Of a stretch of DNA of 64,000 nt, positions 32,059 through 43,288 are shown piece by piece. The notes beneath the pieces are model-generated. The model did no database searches. It saw only the letters and a program-made list of their open reading frames with translations, and was not told the origin of the DNA. The DNA comes from Nematostella vectensis. Its lineage: Eukaryota > Cnidaria > Anthozoa > Actiniaria > Edwardsiidae. The translations under genes were made by a program, and so were the position numbers. Numbering within the stretch: position 1 is the stretch's first letter; each line of letters starts with the position of its first letter. The stretch is taken from NCBI RefSeq assembly GCF_932526225.1, contig NC_064038.1, positions 15,183,575 to 15,247,574 of the forward strand, in the 5' to 3' direction.

Positions 32059-32360
32059 CACTGTAAAATTGAAAGAGCTGATAAAGCTCCCAAAAATGGG
32101 GCCAAAACGACAAGTTCCCCCTGGACGACGGGGTCAAACTAGCCCCAATAACAAGTTGCTGTCTTTGCACTAATTTTTTATGGTCAAATCGGCTACTTCA
32201 GTTGAGCCAATTCAGCTCCCTTGAGGGTGTTGATATGGAAAACAATAGGTGTGATGTTTTGGATTTTGTTGGTGTCAGTCCCACTTGGGATTCAGCCCTT
32301 GCAAAAGTGAACCTTCAAAATAGGCCTTTTGGCCCCCTTTTAAATTTAATTCAGCCTCAA
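32059..32360. mobile_element. Second CACTA terminus with motif array
   Basis: CACTGTAAAATTG at 32,059 repeats the 10,447 terminus and is followed by about eight TTCAGCCC-like motifs (for example 32,290 and 32,350). No transposase exon follows, so it is a fragment or a non-autonomous copy. Confidence 0.6.
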
Positions 32361-33080
32361 ATAAAGTCAAGTAATTTCTTCTACACTATTTCTTCTACAC
32401 TATTTATTATAAACAATGTAAGAACTCTATATATATTAAGTTACATCTTATAATGCCACATATTTTACAATGTCTATTAAGTACCAAAGTTTACATGAAC
32501 TGGAACTAAATTTTGTATGTATGATGTATCGGATCCCATGTATCGCTGCTGTGATTGTTTCTCAGTCTATTAATTCAGTTAACTAATTTCTTATGATCAA
32601 TAATTATTTCGATAATCATCATCAGAATTAGCGTATCTATCAGACATTCTTTAAACAGTTCAGAGGAGGGCGATGTGCATCATTTTACTGCAGGTCGAGT
32701 ATATCGCCGCGCTTCACATGCAATCTGAGGGCGAAGCTACACCTATTAAAAAAGGTTGCATTCGAAAATCTATGTATCATAACATCCAATGTCTAATGCG
32801 TATCAAATAAATAAGCAAATACGTGTCAAATAAAAGCGAAACAAGGTTGGTACTAACAACGATAAGTAAACATAAACAATTTTCATGTGTCTCTAAACAT
32901 CCGAATGACTTGCCGAGATCTAATTTTTTCATTTTACGCTATCCATATTGCAATGTAGGTTATGAACATGAATTCTCTGAATGCAACCATATTTTGAATA
33001 GGTTTATATGAATCTATGATCAATAATAATAATAATAAAAACACCAACACTTTTACTTTACAATAAAAAAATAATTTGAT
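32361..33080. other. No gene seen
   Basis: AT-rich sequence. A short TAA-rich microsatellite is at 33,024-33,040. Confidence 0.5.
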
Positions 33081-34270
33081 TCCAGAGGATTCAGGTTTGA
33101 TTGGTTAGACTGATCGTAGAAAGTGAAAGTGTAGTGAAGTAGGAGTTGAATGCAGCAATGTGCTGTTTGAGGTCGTCCACTAGAGTTACGGTTCGTGTTT
33201 GTGGAAGCTCGGCGTTTTCCGTGCTTGGAAGTTTGGTAGTGTCAATGATGGCTTCTTGCTATCGGGGTTGTCGAACCAGGTCGCCAATACGAGGGCTAGC
33301 GATAAAGGGCTGAAACTACGGACGCCAATGGCAATCCTACACGACGTGAACCTCACAGAATCGGATGAGAAATTTGAGTAAGTAATTTCACAGCGGAGGC
33401 AGAGTGAGATGCAGTAACAACCCCAGAGACGTCGACGGACTGGCTGGTGGAACACCGATCACGCCTGAGATATGATTTGGAAAAAGCAGGGAAAACGCTT
33501 AGGGCGGCCGTTGAAGGTAGAAAAGTATATCACTGTGCACTTTCAATATCCGAGGGGCGGTTGTTATATCTACACGAAAGGGTCGAAGGAAAAAATAAAA
33601 CATAAAATAAAATTCATGGAAACCGACGATGATTGTTTTGGAGGAACCGCCCACGGTGACAGAGGTACGTATGCAGAAAAGCCAGCAGATCACGGGGTTG
33701 TAGGGCGTGTCCACAAAACGGAGGTGCAATCATGTCCCGTGGCTTGCACCCGTTGACAAGGAGACAAGGAACAGGATTCCACTGTCACCAGGACAAGAGC
33801 ACCGACGATAAAGGAGGATATCCCTTCGCCCGAAGATGAAAATCCTGAGTATCAGTAGTGCTCTATCGGGAACCAAATCAAGTGTCACCGCCTACAAGTC
33901 GAGATCTCAGCGGTTATGTAATCAACGCCACTACAGCCCACGGTGGCAACCGTATTCAGTCCCCGGAGATTAGTGATTTGACTGACAGTGATTGTTCAGC
34001 CTTCCAAGCAGAGGAAACGCCCTTTGGCAAGATCAACAGATGCACCTGTCCAACCCAGACAATCTTAACGATCTGCAGCTGGAAAGCTCTCCAACTCTTA
34101 TCTGTAGCTGAAGTCTGCCAACAATAGCCAGACAGCAGAAGCGCCAGTTCCTCACAGTAATCGGGTATTTGGTGCGCTAATCATCGGTGTCTTTTTGACG
34201 CTATTGTGCTTCAACATCAGATATAAGTTGTATTAGGTAGTACATGTCCTATCGGGGACGACAACCCCAA
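33081..34270 (+). other. GC-richer unassigned stretch with a possible membrane segment
   Basis: Composition changes sharply from the AT-rich flanks. Several 60-95 codon frames are open on the + strand (33,199-33,381, 33,472-33,756, 33,858-34,127). The last carries a Cys pair, NRCTCPTQ. A further frame at about 34,125-34,236 encodes a hydrophobic helix GALIIGVFLTLLCFNIRYKL before a stop, as at the end of a single-pass membrane protein. I cannot assign a family. It could be a decayed retroelement envelope-like region or a host exon cluster. Confidence 0.3.
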
Positions 34271-34494
34271 GCAGGAGATAAATGTGACAGAATAGTTCAA
34301 TTAGTATATTTTATTAATTTTATTTGCTATTGATTTAACATTGACTTCAAAGTTTAACGTTCATAAAGCGATTATTTAAAGCTCATATTAAAAAGCCTTG
34401 TCGCCTTGACAGGAGTTTTAATTCGACTGAAATTAAAAGGAAATGTACGCGCAACACTAGAAAGGAGTTTATTCAGATAAATGACTAGCAATAA

Positions 34495-34835
34495 GATAGT
34501 AGTGATAGTAGTTACACATATATATTATTTCTGATAATATTCAGTAAATGTCATTTATGGTGATCGATGGTTTATGATATTTCTGATAACATTCATTAAA
34601 TGTCACTTATGGTGATCGATGGTTACATATACATACATAACAATATCATAATAGTTGAATACTTATTCACATTATTATGATCATCTTTAGGGGCTGTTAT
34701 CTCGACACTAAAGGTGATCAATGGTTACCTATACATACATAACAATATGATAACAGTTACATACTTATACACATCATTATTATAATATATAGATTAAGGC
34801 ACTGCCTAAAAGCGAAGCCAGCATACATTCAATTT
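34495..34835. repeat. Minisatellite with family-G-like end
   Basis: Repeats of GGTGATCGATGGTTACATA and AACAATATGATAA-type units of about 100 bp (with GGGGCTGTTATCTCGACACT at 34,691) end in TAGATTAAGGCACTGCCTAAAAGCGAAGCC, the inverse of the end of copy a (13,877-13,905). Related arrays are at 37,330-37,455 and 40,310-40,475. Confidence 0.7.
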
Positions 34836-35094
34836 GAGAGACATTTTATGTGTTTTATCTGGAAAAAATTATCATCGAAAATTGAAATTTAATTAAATTT
34901 CATTACAGCTAAATGTGTGCTTTTTTGTTCTCTTCGACATTTAAACAATTTTGAAGCACAAAATATGTACATAAATTTTAGCATATCAGGATTGAACACT
35001 ATGTGTGTATTGTATTTGTCATGTTAATATGCTCCATACCTGCCTATCCTGTACCAATTCATATCACATTCCTATTTTTTAAATTTTTATAATT

Positions 35095-35260
35095 TTCTTT
35101 CACCTGAAGGGTTAAAAATTATTTTAGTAGAAATTTCAAATATTGGCTAAACAGTTTTACTAACCTTCTCTTCTGTGATTTTTGGACTAATACTGTAATC
35201 TTAAAAATGCACACTTTGTCTTGGTGTTTTGTACAAAAGACTGACATGGACACACTAGAC
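35095..35260. repeat. Dispersed repeat shared with 63,650-63,850
   Basis: CAAATATTGGCTAAACAGTTTT and neighbouring blocks (ACCTTCTCTTCTGTG, GTCTTGG..TGTTTTGTA, GACTGACATGGAC) occur in the same order at both places. No terminal structure or gene was found. Confidence 0.6.
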
Positions 35261-35306
35261 CCCTATATTCAAGGGAACATACACCTTATTATAATTTCAC
35301 ATAACC

Positions 35307-36321
35307 AGACCCGTACCCAGGGGGGGAGGGTGGTGCAGGGGTCAACGGCTGAAAGTTCACTTTCAGTTTGCAATAGACGTGCTATTTGTAGACAAAACTA
35401 TAAAACATAAGCTAATTCAAGGTATGAATCAACACAAGGTTGATAGGTATGTTAAACGTCTTTGTGAAACACAGTGGTTGCGCTGTCGTTTCGAGCGTTA
35501 GCCCTTCGTCGGAGCAAAAGAAACTGAATAGGATGGGGGAGTGGTTTTTATAGTTGTGCGAACAATAGGCAGTAAGCCGGCGCCGCGGTCTGACAAAGGA
35601 ACAAGGAATACTAGGTAATTAGCGCGGGGCGCGCTAAAGAAATCGTAATTATCTATGCAAAGGACAATTTTTCGCCTAGAGGGGCTCTACAGCCAAATTT
35701 TTTGCCTAGAGGGGCTCTACAGCCAAGAGATCATCATTGATGGAGAGTCAAATATCCAGAGAGGTGACCTAGGTCTCAGATGTTTCCCAAGTAAAATAGA
35801 GTGCAGGGTGAAAATTGTTGACGTAAGAAATGAAGCGGCCGAGTTCAGGTCTCGAGCAGGATGCTGCACCAATGCAGTCATCGATATAACGACCATAGAA
35901 GAGTGGTACGGGGCCGTCATTTCTCGAAGACCTGTTCCCCGACATAACCGACAAAAACGTTAGCGTAGCTAGGTCCCATCTTAGTCCCCATGGCAACACC
36001 GTTGAATTGCTTGTACAAGTAACCCGAAAAGGAGAAACAGTTAAGCGTGAGCACTAATTCCGCTAACCTAAGTAAAGGTAGTTCACTCTGGCACTCTGGT
36101 ATGTAGCCAAACCCGACAATAAACGTATAAACGTCACGTGGAGAGACTACAAAGGCATAAAAATCCTTTTTTTGGGTGGTCAGTTGTTATCGGAGTACTC
36201 ACTACCCCTACCCCCCCCCCCCCCCCCCCCCTCACCCCCAGAAAAATTCGGGGCCAAATTTCTCAGGTGTTGTACCCTCCCCCCCCCCCCCTGTAAGAAA
36301 AATCCTGGATACGGGCCTGAT
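35307..36321. mobile_element. hAT-like inverted-repeat frame around a Penelope-like fragment
   Basis: CAGACCCGTACCCAGGGGGG at 35,307 pairs with the inverse of CCTGGATACGGGCCTG ending at 36,321. CAGGSSCGTAGCCAGG-type termini with long G tracts are common in hAT elements of marine animals (from memory). No 8-bp target duplication is evident. The interior is occupied by the Penelope-like fragment and by C-runs at 36,211-36,231 and 36,280-36,291. Confidence 0.45.
35450..36170 (-). pseudogene. Penelope-like element reverse transcriptase fragment
   Basis: The minus strand reads through FNGVAMGTKMGPSYA, then after a frameshift near 35,940 LFYGRYIDDCIGAASCSR (RT active site YIDD), then FISYVNNFHPALYFTWE. 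Downstream on the same strand, CTCCGACGAAGGGCTAACGC (35,492-35,511) is a sequence I associate with the 3' region of Penelope-like elements. Both ends of the coding region are missing. Confidence 0.65.
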
Positions 36322-37239
36322 CAATTTGTACACATTTATTTTGTGGGACTAATAATGAGAGTACAATGTGAAGGTCAAGTTATTTCAAAGTCATTTTAAA
36401 TGTTCTTCGAATTCACAAAATTACTAACACCGGTCGTCGATATCCTTCAATAAAAGAAACCTGGAGTAACTATTATTTATCTGGTCATAGTTGGCAACCT
36501 CAAATCAAAGAAAAGGGAAAAAAAATCTTTTTGCTAAAGACTTAACATAATCCAAATAAGCTTACAATTTGAAATCTTCACATTGTAAAGCAAAGAAAAA
36601 AACAAAATACTTTTTGATTGAAAAAACAGACATTTAACACATGATTTTTCTATATTTTTTATGGGATAAAGGATGAACAACCTAGCTGAATTATTAATTA
36701 GTCAATGAATAATAAAAAAAATGTCCTAATGGCTTCAAGTGTTTGAAAGTTTATAAATTTACTCGTTAAAGTTACTATCTTACTTGTGTTCTAGAAAAAT
36801 GTTAACATAAGAAGTTGTTTTTATAGCTCCGACGAAAAGCTAATGAGATACAGTCTTACTTACCTCCTTTTTCCAAACCCATCGTTAGTCCTTCCGTCAA
36901 TCGTTTGAACGTCTTTATATTAAAAAAGTGTTAAGTGTCTCGTTTTACTTTCTTAGTTTCAGACACGACAAAAAAATGCAAAAACACTGTCAACAATATT
37001 CACTGTGTCCGCCGCGAGTTTGAAGAGCGAAAACGCTCGAAAAACTAGGTTCCCGTGAGTGAAAATAAAAATAAACACTAAAAACTAAATTATTGCAAGG
37101 TTTGCTGCAACCTTCGGGGTTTTATTAAGAATGTAGCATTCTCGGATAGTGCAAGAGTGTATTCAAGTATAATAAGTGCACTGAAGGGACCTTTTGCGTT
37201 TTTTTATGATTTGTGTTGGCGACAGGGTAGGCGGCCATG

Positions 37240-37335
37240 CGACACACAGGCGATGACCACAAAAACTGAGTCGCTTTGTTATATACCATTTCTCTATACC
37301 TATGGAGCTCCGCGCGGCTCCGCTTATATCTAGGG
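37240..37335 (-). mobile_element. Family G end fragment
   Basis: GATGACCACAAAAACTGAGTCGC..CCATTTCTCTATACCTATGG then GAGCTCCGCGCGGCTCCGCT: the inverse of the start of copy a. It directly precedes the minisatellite at 37,336. Confidence 0.65.
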
Positions 37336-37455
37336 GCTATCTCGACACTAATGGTGTTCGATGGTTACATATACATAAATATCAATATGATAATAATTTC
37401 ATACTCATACACATCATTATGATAATATCTAGGGGCTGTTATCTCGACACTCATA
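37336..37455. repeat. Minisatellite unit between two family G ends
   Basis: One full unit of about 99 bp plus the start of a second (GGGGCTGTTATCTCGACACT at 37,434). It lies between an inverted (left) and a direct (right) AGCGGAG end. Confidence 0.65.
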
Positions 37456-38300
37456 GCGGAGACAGCGCGGCCCCGCTTAGGCCGCGCGCGGAGCCCCATA
37501 GGTATAGAAAAATGGTATATAAATATGCGACTGAGACCCTGTTCACACAGATCCGGAAGAGTATTCGTCGGCACGAATGCTGTACCTGGAACATCTGTTC
37601 AGACGGACCCGCGCAAAATCTGGCACAGTTTGCTGAAGTGTTCTCACGGATCCGGGGCCGGTTTTGATACCACTAGAAATATTTGAATGGCTTCTCTACT
37701 TTTCTTCTCTGATTGGTTGAAGCTATCCGTATCAGCCAATCACATCGCAGATTGTTCGCGGGCTTTTAAATCCAATATTGAGGGGAGCAACTCGACGGCC
37801 ACGAAGTAAAATTTTACATGGTCTGATGAGGAAATAAGCTTGGTTCTTGCTGTTATAACCACCTACAAGGCAACAAAGGCAGCAGGGGGACTAGATTGGG
37901 AGACGATTTTGAAGCGTAGTATCCGGTCAAAATCTGCGCGAGAATGGGGCCTAGTTGACAGTCCTAAACCGTGGAAGTGTGTAAAAAGTGGCCTGGTTCC
38001 GATGTTCACTCGAGTCCGGACGAATTCGGAACCGTGCGAGACGAAAGTTGTACCTGCGTTTTTCAGGTCCCAAACTTGCACACTTTGCCGAACCAGAATT
38101 CGTCCAGTTACGTCGGACCCGTGTGAACAGAACGTGCAAGTGCGCAAGAATTCGTGCGCACGAATATTTGTCCGGATCCGTGTGAACAGGGTCTGAGTTT
38201 TTTTGGTCATCGCGCGGGAGCCCTGTGGAATTGCCTGCCCTGCTTGCCAGCCTGCCCGCGCAAGCTAACCACACTTCGTCTCCACTCAAGAAAAACACAG
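37456..38300 (+). mobile_element. Family G end fragment, split by an insertion
   Basis: AGCGGAGACAGCGCGGCC..GGTATATAAATATGCGACT matches the start of copy a up to 37,534; the sequence resumes at 38,194 with TGAGTTTTTTTGGTCATCGC and GAGCCCTGTGG. The gap is the element at 37,535-38,193. Confidence 0.7.
37535..38193. mobile_element. TIR transposon carrying a Myb/SANT-like gene fragment
   Basis: Termini GACCCTGTTCACACAGATCC and the inverse of GGATCCGTGTGAACAGGGTC form inverted repeats of about 44 bp with roughly six mismatches. The target duplication is TGA (or CTGAG if the first base is excluded). On the + strand 37,810-37,950 encodes FTWSDEEISLVLAVI..GGLDWETIL, like Myb/SANT (trihelix) accessory proteins of PIF/Harbinger elements. 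The remaining gene is absent, so it is non-autonomous. The superfamily is inferred from this fragment only. Confidence 0.65.
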
Positions 38301-39000
38301 ACTTCAAAACATCTAAGAAGTGGGGAAATTATTTGAGAAACCCTATTACAGTCATGGATTGCTCAAAAGGAAGAATCTACAATTTTCTATGTGTCCGCTG
38401 TCGATTTTCGCCTCCAGCAAACTGGTTATCACAATGCGGAAAATCGGTGATTTACACTACCAATTCACAATAAAGCGATAAAGTCCACGAAAAACCTAAA
38501 ATTATAACACAGGACACATGTCTAAAGACGGAGAAATCGAAGACAATAAAGCGGCAAAAGTATGAGTATTAATGTTGGTTTTTCGGCGACTTGAAACGAA
38601 TAAAACGGTACGTTTTCAAATCGTATATAAACGATTAAACGATTTTATCGCTTCTGAGCGATAAGTACTTAACGTTCTTGAACCTTTCATTTATATCAAT
38701 CTAGCACAAAGAAAGCATAGATAAACTTTCAAATTCTGAAAAAAAATTGAATTTAATTGAAATTTGAATTCTCTACAGATCTTTGAAATTTTTTCTGGCC
38801 GCGCGAAAGGATATTGAATCGATTTAATAGTAATCTAAAACAATCTAAAACAACGTATTTTCCTTAAATCTGTTAAAATTCAAAGAGGGCGATACCACAA
38901 AATATTGGCAAAGTGCTTTCTATTGCAATGCTACCCACAACGAAGCAAAGAATAATTTAAAGCAGAGAATTATATGCGAAAAAAGAAAATATCGTTTTTT
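38301..39000. other. No gene seen
   Basis: AT-rich sequence without a recognisable frame, repeat or RNA gene. Confidence 0.5.
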
Positions 39001-39009
39001 TGGAGGATG

Positions 39010-39335
39010 GAAGCACGGGTGGCCTAGTGTGTTAGCGCGTCGGCCTCTCACCGCTGTGGCCCAGGTTCGAATCCTGGCTCAAACTGGGGATTTTTTCCGG
39101 GTTCCTGCCTTGAATCGAATTTGTCACAAGTGAGTTGAAGTTATTCTCCCGTGTTTCCAGTCTTCTCGGATAAGGACACTAAACCGGAGGTCCCGTCTCT
39201 TCAAGCTGTACTACACTAAACCTGAACCGAAGGGACGTAAAAGAACCACTGGGGGACGCAATAAACCCTCTGGCAGTGACCACCCCCAGTGACAGTGCTT
39301 TATATCCGCCTCATGCTCACGCTTTGCGGATTACA
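39010..39335 (+). mobile_element. tRNA-derived SINE
   Basis: The head contains an A box (GGTGGCCTAGTGTGTTAGCG) and a B box (GGTTCGAATCC at 39,064-39,074) with tRNA-like spacing, but the acceptor arms do not pair, so it is not a functional tRNA. A tRNA-unrelated body of about 220 bp follows, ending in an ATATAAATAAAT tail. RNA polymerase III would transcribe it from the internal promoter. Confidence 0.8.
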
Positions 39336-40309
39336 ATATATAAATAAATGTTCTAGGTTTCAAAAACAGCTCGCGATCGTGAGAATGTCGCCATTCTTGA
39401 TTGCAAATACAGCGCGCGCGCACAATGCAAAATACTTTATAGACTACAAAATATCTGATAAATTTTGCAGATTTGTTTCCTTAAGTTAAATACTCATTTG
39501 ACTACCATGTTGACTTTAAAGATGACGGTAAAACTTGTAACCACACAACGATCTTCAGCAATAGCTAAGAAAACGTGAAGACGGGAACCAGTTTAGCGCG
39601 CGCATATATTTTCTCATGTAATTTGGTTGACATCTCGATCTACGTCACAAATGACTGGACCCGGACCTTTCAGTTCGAGGCCTTTTTTCCAAAGGTTGAC
39701 CTCAACATAACTGATTTGAGTTTTTCGTCCGAACGCTGGTTTTATAGGGTCCATACGAACCACATACCATTTGGAGGATAAAAATATAAAGAATTGACCA
39801 AATCTATCAACTCTGAAAGATCATTTAGACTTTAACTTTACTTGTACTTATTCGTTCATGTTCACTTCTTTAGTCTTAATTTAAACTGTAGTTCTCCTTT
39901 AGCGTAACTATTATTTTGTAGAGTTACTGTTTTTATTTCTAATCATGGTGTAGAAAATAAATATATAAAATGCGAATTGTTCGAAAAAAAAACCAACTCC
40001 GCTTGTGCTATTTCTGTCCAAATCATAACTTCTCGTGTCAATCTTATTCTATAAACTATAGAATCTGAGCCATACTAAAAGGCAAAAAGCTTTGATTTTT
40101 GTTCGGTGAGTTTTATGTAATAATTATATATTTGTGTTAATTTTTTTATGCTAATCAAAGTAAGCCTCTTTTGATTAGCTTTTTCTTATTCTGATCTTAA
40201 TTATGATTATGATTATTATGATTTATAAAAAGTATTATTATCGTTATTATTTTGTTAATGTTATAATTATAAAACTATAAAAAAATATTTGGATTACAAA
40301 TGCGCTGGC
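39336..40309. other. No gene seen
   Basis: AT-rich, upstream of the MAM gene. No RNA gene or conserved frame was recognised. Confidence 0.45.
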
Positions 40310-40475
40310 TTCTCCTTTAGGTAATGTCTAAATCTATATATTAGTTATTGATGGTTACATATACATATCAATATGAAAATAGTTACATAATTATACACAT
40401 CATTGTGATAATATCTAGGCTGATAATAATGTATAATATGCTAATATCTAGGCTGTTATCTCGACACTGGTAATA
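40310..40475. repeat. Minisatellite-type repeat just upstream of the MAM gene
   Basis: Begins GCTGGCTTCTCCTTTAGGTA, the counterpart of the 13,877 end, and contains GATGGTTACATATACATA, TACACATCATTGTGATAATA and two TATCTAGGCTG steps. It ends about 45 bp before the MAM start codon. Confidence 0.6.
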
Positions 40476-40523
40476 TTGAGCGCGTAGAGCTCAAGGGATC
40501 ATCTATTTGAGGCCTTATTCCTG

Positions 40524-40584
40524 ATGGCCTATGTGGTTCATCTTCTCTTTAGTCTCTTCGCTTTGGTGTATTCAAGCGAACCTG
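40524..40584 (+). CDS. MAM-domain secreted protein, exon 1 (signal peptide)
   Basis: ATG at 40,524 opens a 20-codon exon, MAYVVHLLFSLFALVYSSEP, a textbook signal peptide (hydrophobic core and small residues before the cleavage point). It ends in phase 1 with CCTG/GTAAGT, a strong donor. The exon codes for entry into the secretory pathway and its phase matches exon 2 at 40,897. The promoter region upstream is occupied by a minisatellite-type repeat. Confidence 0.7.
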
Positions 40585-40896
40585 GTAAGTTTGCATTTAA
40601 TCTATTAGTATCGGGGCATTGTAGTTATCCAATTTTCCTTTATATAACATACACCCTTTGGGACTTCGAAAAGTGTCCGTAACGTGAAGATGTGAAGAGT
40701 TTGACTGGCAGGAAAAACATGATTTTAGAAAGTGTCCGCTCTATGGAGGTTCCACTGTATGTCTGTGTCTGAATGGCGATGACGGAGATTTGCATACAGA
40801 TAAAGGCAGGATAGCAGCCTATATCAATATCGCTGCCGTTATTTCTGTCTAAAACATTTCGTTAATTCTAGCAATGTTCATTGATTATTTTTTTAG

Positions 40897-41034
40897 GGGA
40901 CTGCAACTTCGATAGCGACTTCTGCAATTGGACAAACGAACAAGGAACAGATGATTTTGATTGGTCGAGGAATAAGGGCCCCACCCCATCCTCTGCACGG
41001 TATAAAACGGGGCCATCAGCTGATCACACCTCAG
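40897..41034 (+). CDS. MAM-domain secreted protein, exon 2 (first half of MAM)
   Basis: After the acceptor TTTATTTTTTTAG the exon begins in phase 1 and encodes [33 protein letters not shown] and GPSADHTS, the unmistakable first half of a MAM domain (cysteines in the CNF..DFCNW pair, W in DFDW, TGPxxDHT). MAM modules are extracellular adhesion domains in receptors and meprins. To join exon 3 in phase the exon must end at 41,034 (TCAG), but the next bases are TTGCGT, so the GT donor appears changed to TT. Confidence 0.75.
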
Positions 41035-41099
41035 TTGCGTGCAAGCTCTCTTTGATTTCTAATTTGGTGATGGTTGTCATTATGTTAATGATGCGGCTA

Positions 41100-42117
41100 T
41101 GGTGAAGATGGCAAAGATTACGACGATAATAGGGACCTTAAGCAAAGTCGACGACGGCTATAACAATTAAAGGGGAAAGTGCGCACAATACTAACTGTAT
41201 CAATCGAACCGTAACAAAAGGCAAAGAACCTGGTTAAATTAATATTTATATACGTAGTGTAAATAATTTAGGAACTTCAAGATATAAACGTCTGTCGTAA
41301 GAGTACATACCTTAGCATCGGGGCACCTTTTATCGCCAAAACGTGTTCATATAAATGCGAAACGTGGTCCTTGTAGACTCTAAATAACATCTTACAAGGC
41401 GTATCTAACCGTAGAAGTTCAAAAGAGCACTCGGTAACGCTAGGTCAACAACTATTCGATCGACCTCGAATAATACGCAATCGTACGCCACGCTTCCGGT
41501 TGAATTTAGTCCTTCATAGAAAGCTGTACTAGAAACATTACAGTTTCCCCGCGTAGGAACTAATTTTGGTTCTATTGTTTGTAGCTTGTAAGAGATTTCT
41601 TGCCGTTTTTCTTTGGCAAAAGATGGTATTTTTGTCCTGAACAAAAAATTTCTTGGTCTGAGACGGTCACTCTTAATGTTTATGTATTGTGCCCCCCAAT
41701 AATTCTAGGCCTGCTACGGCTATGCACTATGGGGCCTTAAAGAGTCTAGATAACACCTAGGTTGAAACACCATAAAATACCTGATCTTCAATTCTACACC
41801 ACCTCATATATACTAATCCCATTGATACATTTTTACTAATCTTATATCCATCGATATCAAATTTGAGAAATTAAATAATCCTTTTAATGTACCATCTTCC
41901 ATCTAATAACAAACAACCAAAAATTTTAAATATTTTAAATATTCAAATATTGAAAGCCCTCTCCCCTGCCATTATTACATATTCGTCTCTCTCTGAACCA
42001 TGTTCATGAATAATAAGCATTCATGTAGAGGGCAAAGCTGCAGTAATCTAATATCTTAATGATTACGTCATATTAATCACATGATCACAAATATTGTAAT
42101 TAGCATATATGACATTT
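41100..42117. other. No gene seen
   Basis: First kilobase of the large MAM intron. AT-rich, with no conserved frame. A 79-codon minus frame (41,644-41,405) has no recognisable features. Confidence 0.5.
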
Positions 42118-42212
42118 CTTCACTCATGGGTTTCTGATAGTAGTACCACTATAAGGTCACAACATTTGGCGACGAGGAATAGGAAGTATCAGCAAAGCAG
42201 AAGAGTAGAAGA

Positions 42213-43020
42213 ATGACAAATGACACGGCAGATACGAGTTCGGGCGCAAGTAGCGCGGCGACCAACCCGAACAACATCACAGTAGTAAACAGACAACTCA
42301 GTATCAAACCCTTCCACATCAACACCGACACCAACGACATGGCAATCCGGTGGGATAAGTGGAAGAAGGACACCGAAAGACAGATTCGCTTCTTTGGAAT
42401 AACAGAACCAGAAACAAAGAAAGACGGCCTGATAATCTACGGCGGCCCGCAGATCGCAGACCTTGAAGACTCACTCCCTGAGCTAACTGAACAAGCCGGA
42501 GACAATGCCTACACAAGACTTATAAGGAAGCTGGATAAGAACTTTCTCCCAAGGAAGAACAAAGACTACGCAAGATTTCAGTTCGGAAACCTTATCCAAG
42601 CCGACAAAGAGAGCATGGCGCAGTATTACACAAGGATCCGCGAAGTAGCGCAGAAATGCAAATTCACAGATGAGAACGAGGCGATTCGAGATCATTTAAT
42701 CAAGACTATGAGAAGCGCTCATCTACGACTCCAGACTATAAGAAAGAACTTAACTCTGACAGAAAGACAAAGCAGCGATAGATGAAGAATCAAGCGCGCA
42801 AGCGGCAGCCATCGAAAGGAAGCTTAAGAAATCTCAAAGGGTGAAACAAATCACAAAGCGACACACGCGCGACCAACACCACAAAAAATGCGACCGATGC
42901 GGAGCGAAACACAGCACAGGCAATTGCAGAGCCTATGGAGCAGAATACCACAAATGCGGGAAAAGAAATTACTACGCTTGAATGTGTAGGAGCGGCGCAA
43001 AAACGAAAGATGAAACAACC
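42213..43020 (+). pseudogene. Gypsy Gag with zinc knuckles
   Basis: The 190-codon frame encodes a capsid-type helical protein (FHINTDTNDMAIRWDKWKKD, RLIRKLDKNFLPRKNKDY, RIREVAQKCKF). After a frameshift near 42,770 a nucleocapsid region has CDRCGAKHSTGNC and a second knuckle HKCGKRNYYA-stop-MC, in which one Cys is Tyr and a TGA interrupts. It would package element RNA in intact relatives. Confidence 0.65.
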
Positions 43021-43288
43021 TCAGAACGGCAAGACCAACGCGGGAAACATCAATCAAGGAACTTCGGAAGCCTAAACAAAGAAAAATGACGCCGACAGGT
43101 TCGACACGTGGAGCGCGAAAGCGACACCGAATCAAGCGAAACAGAGAGCGACGAAGATATCAACCGGATACTCAAACATGTGAATATCGGCAAGACAAGC
43201 ACATTACCATCCTCTACGAAAGCAAACAAATGCAGGATCTGGATAAACGGAGTCAAAAGAACCGGACACCGGAGCCGATGCGAACGTC

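Noticed and set aside
36172-36399. Pro-rich 75-codon frame
   Set aside because: The proline stretch is produced by poly-C homopolymers.
39010-39085. tRNA gene
   Set aside because: A and B boxes are present but the acceptor stem does not pair and a SINE body follows.
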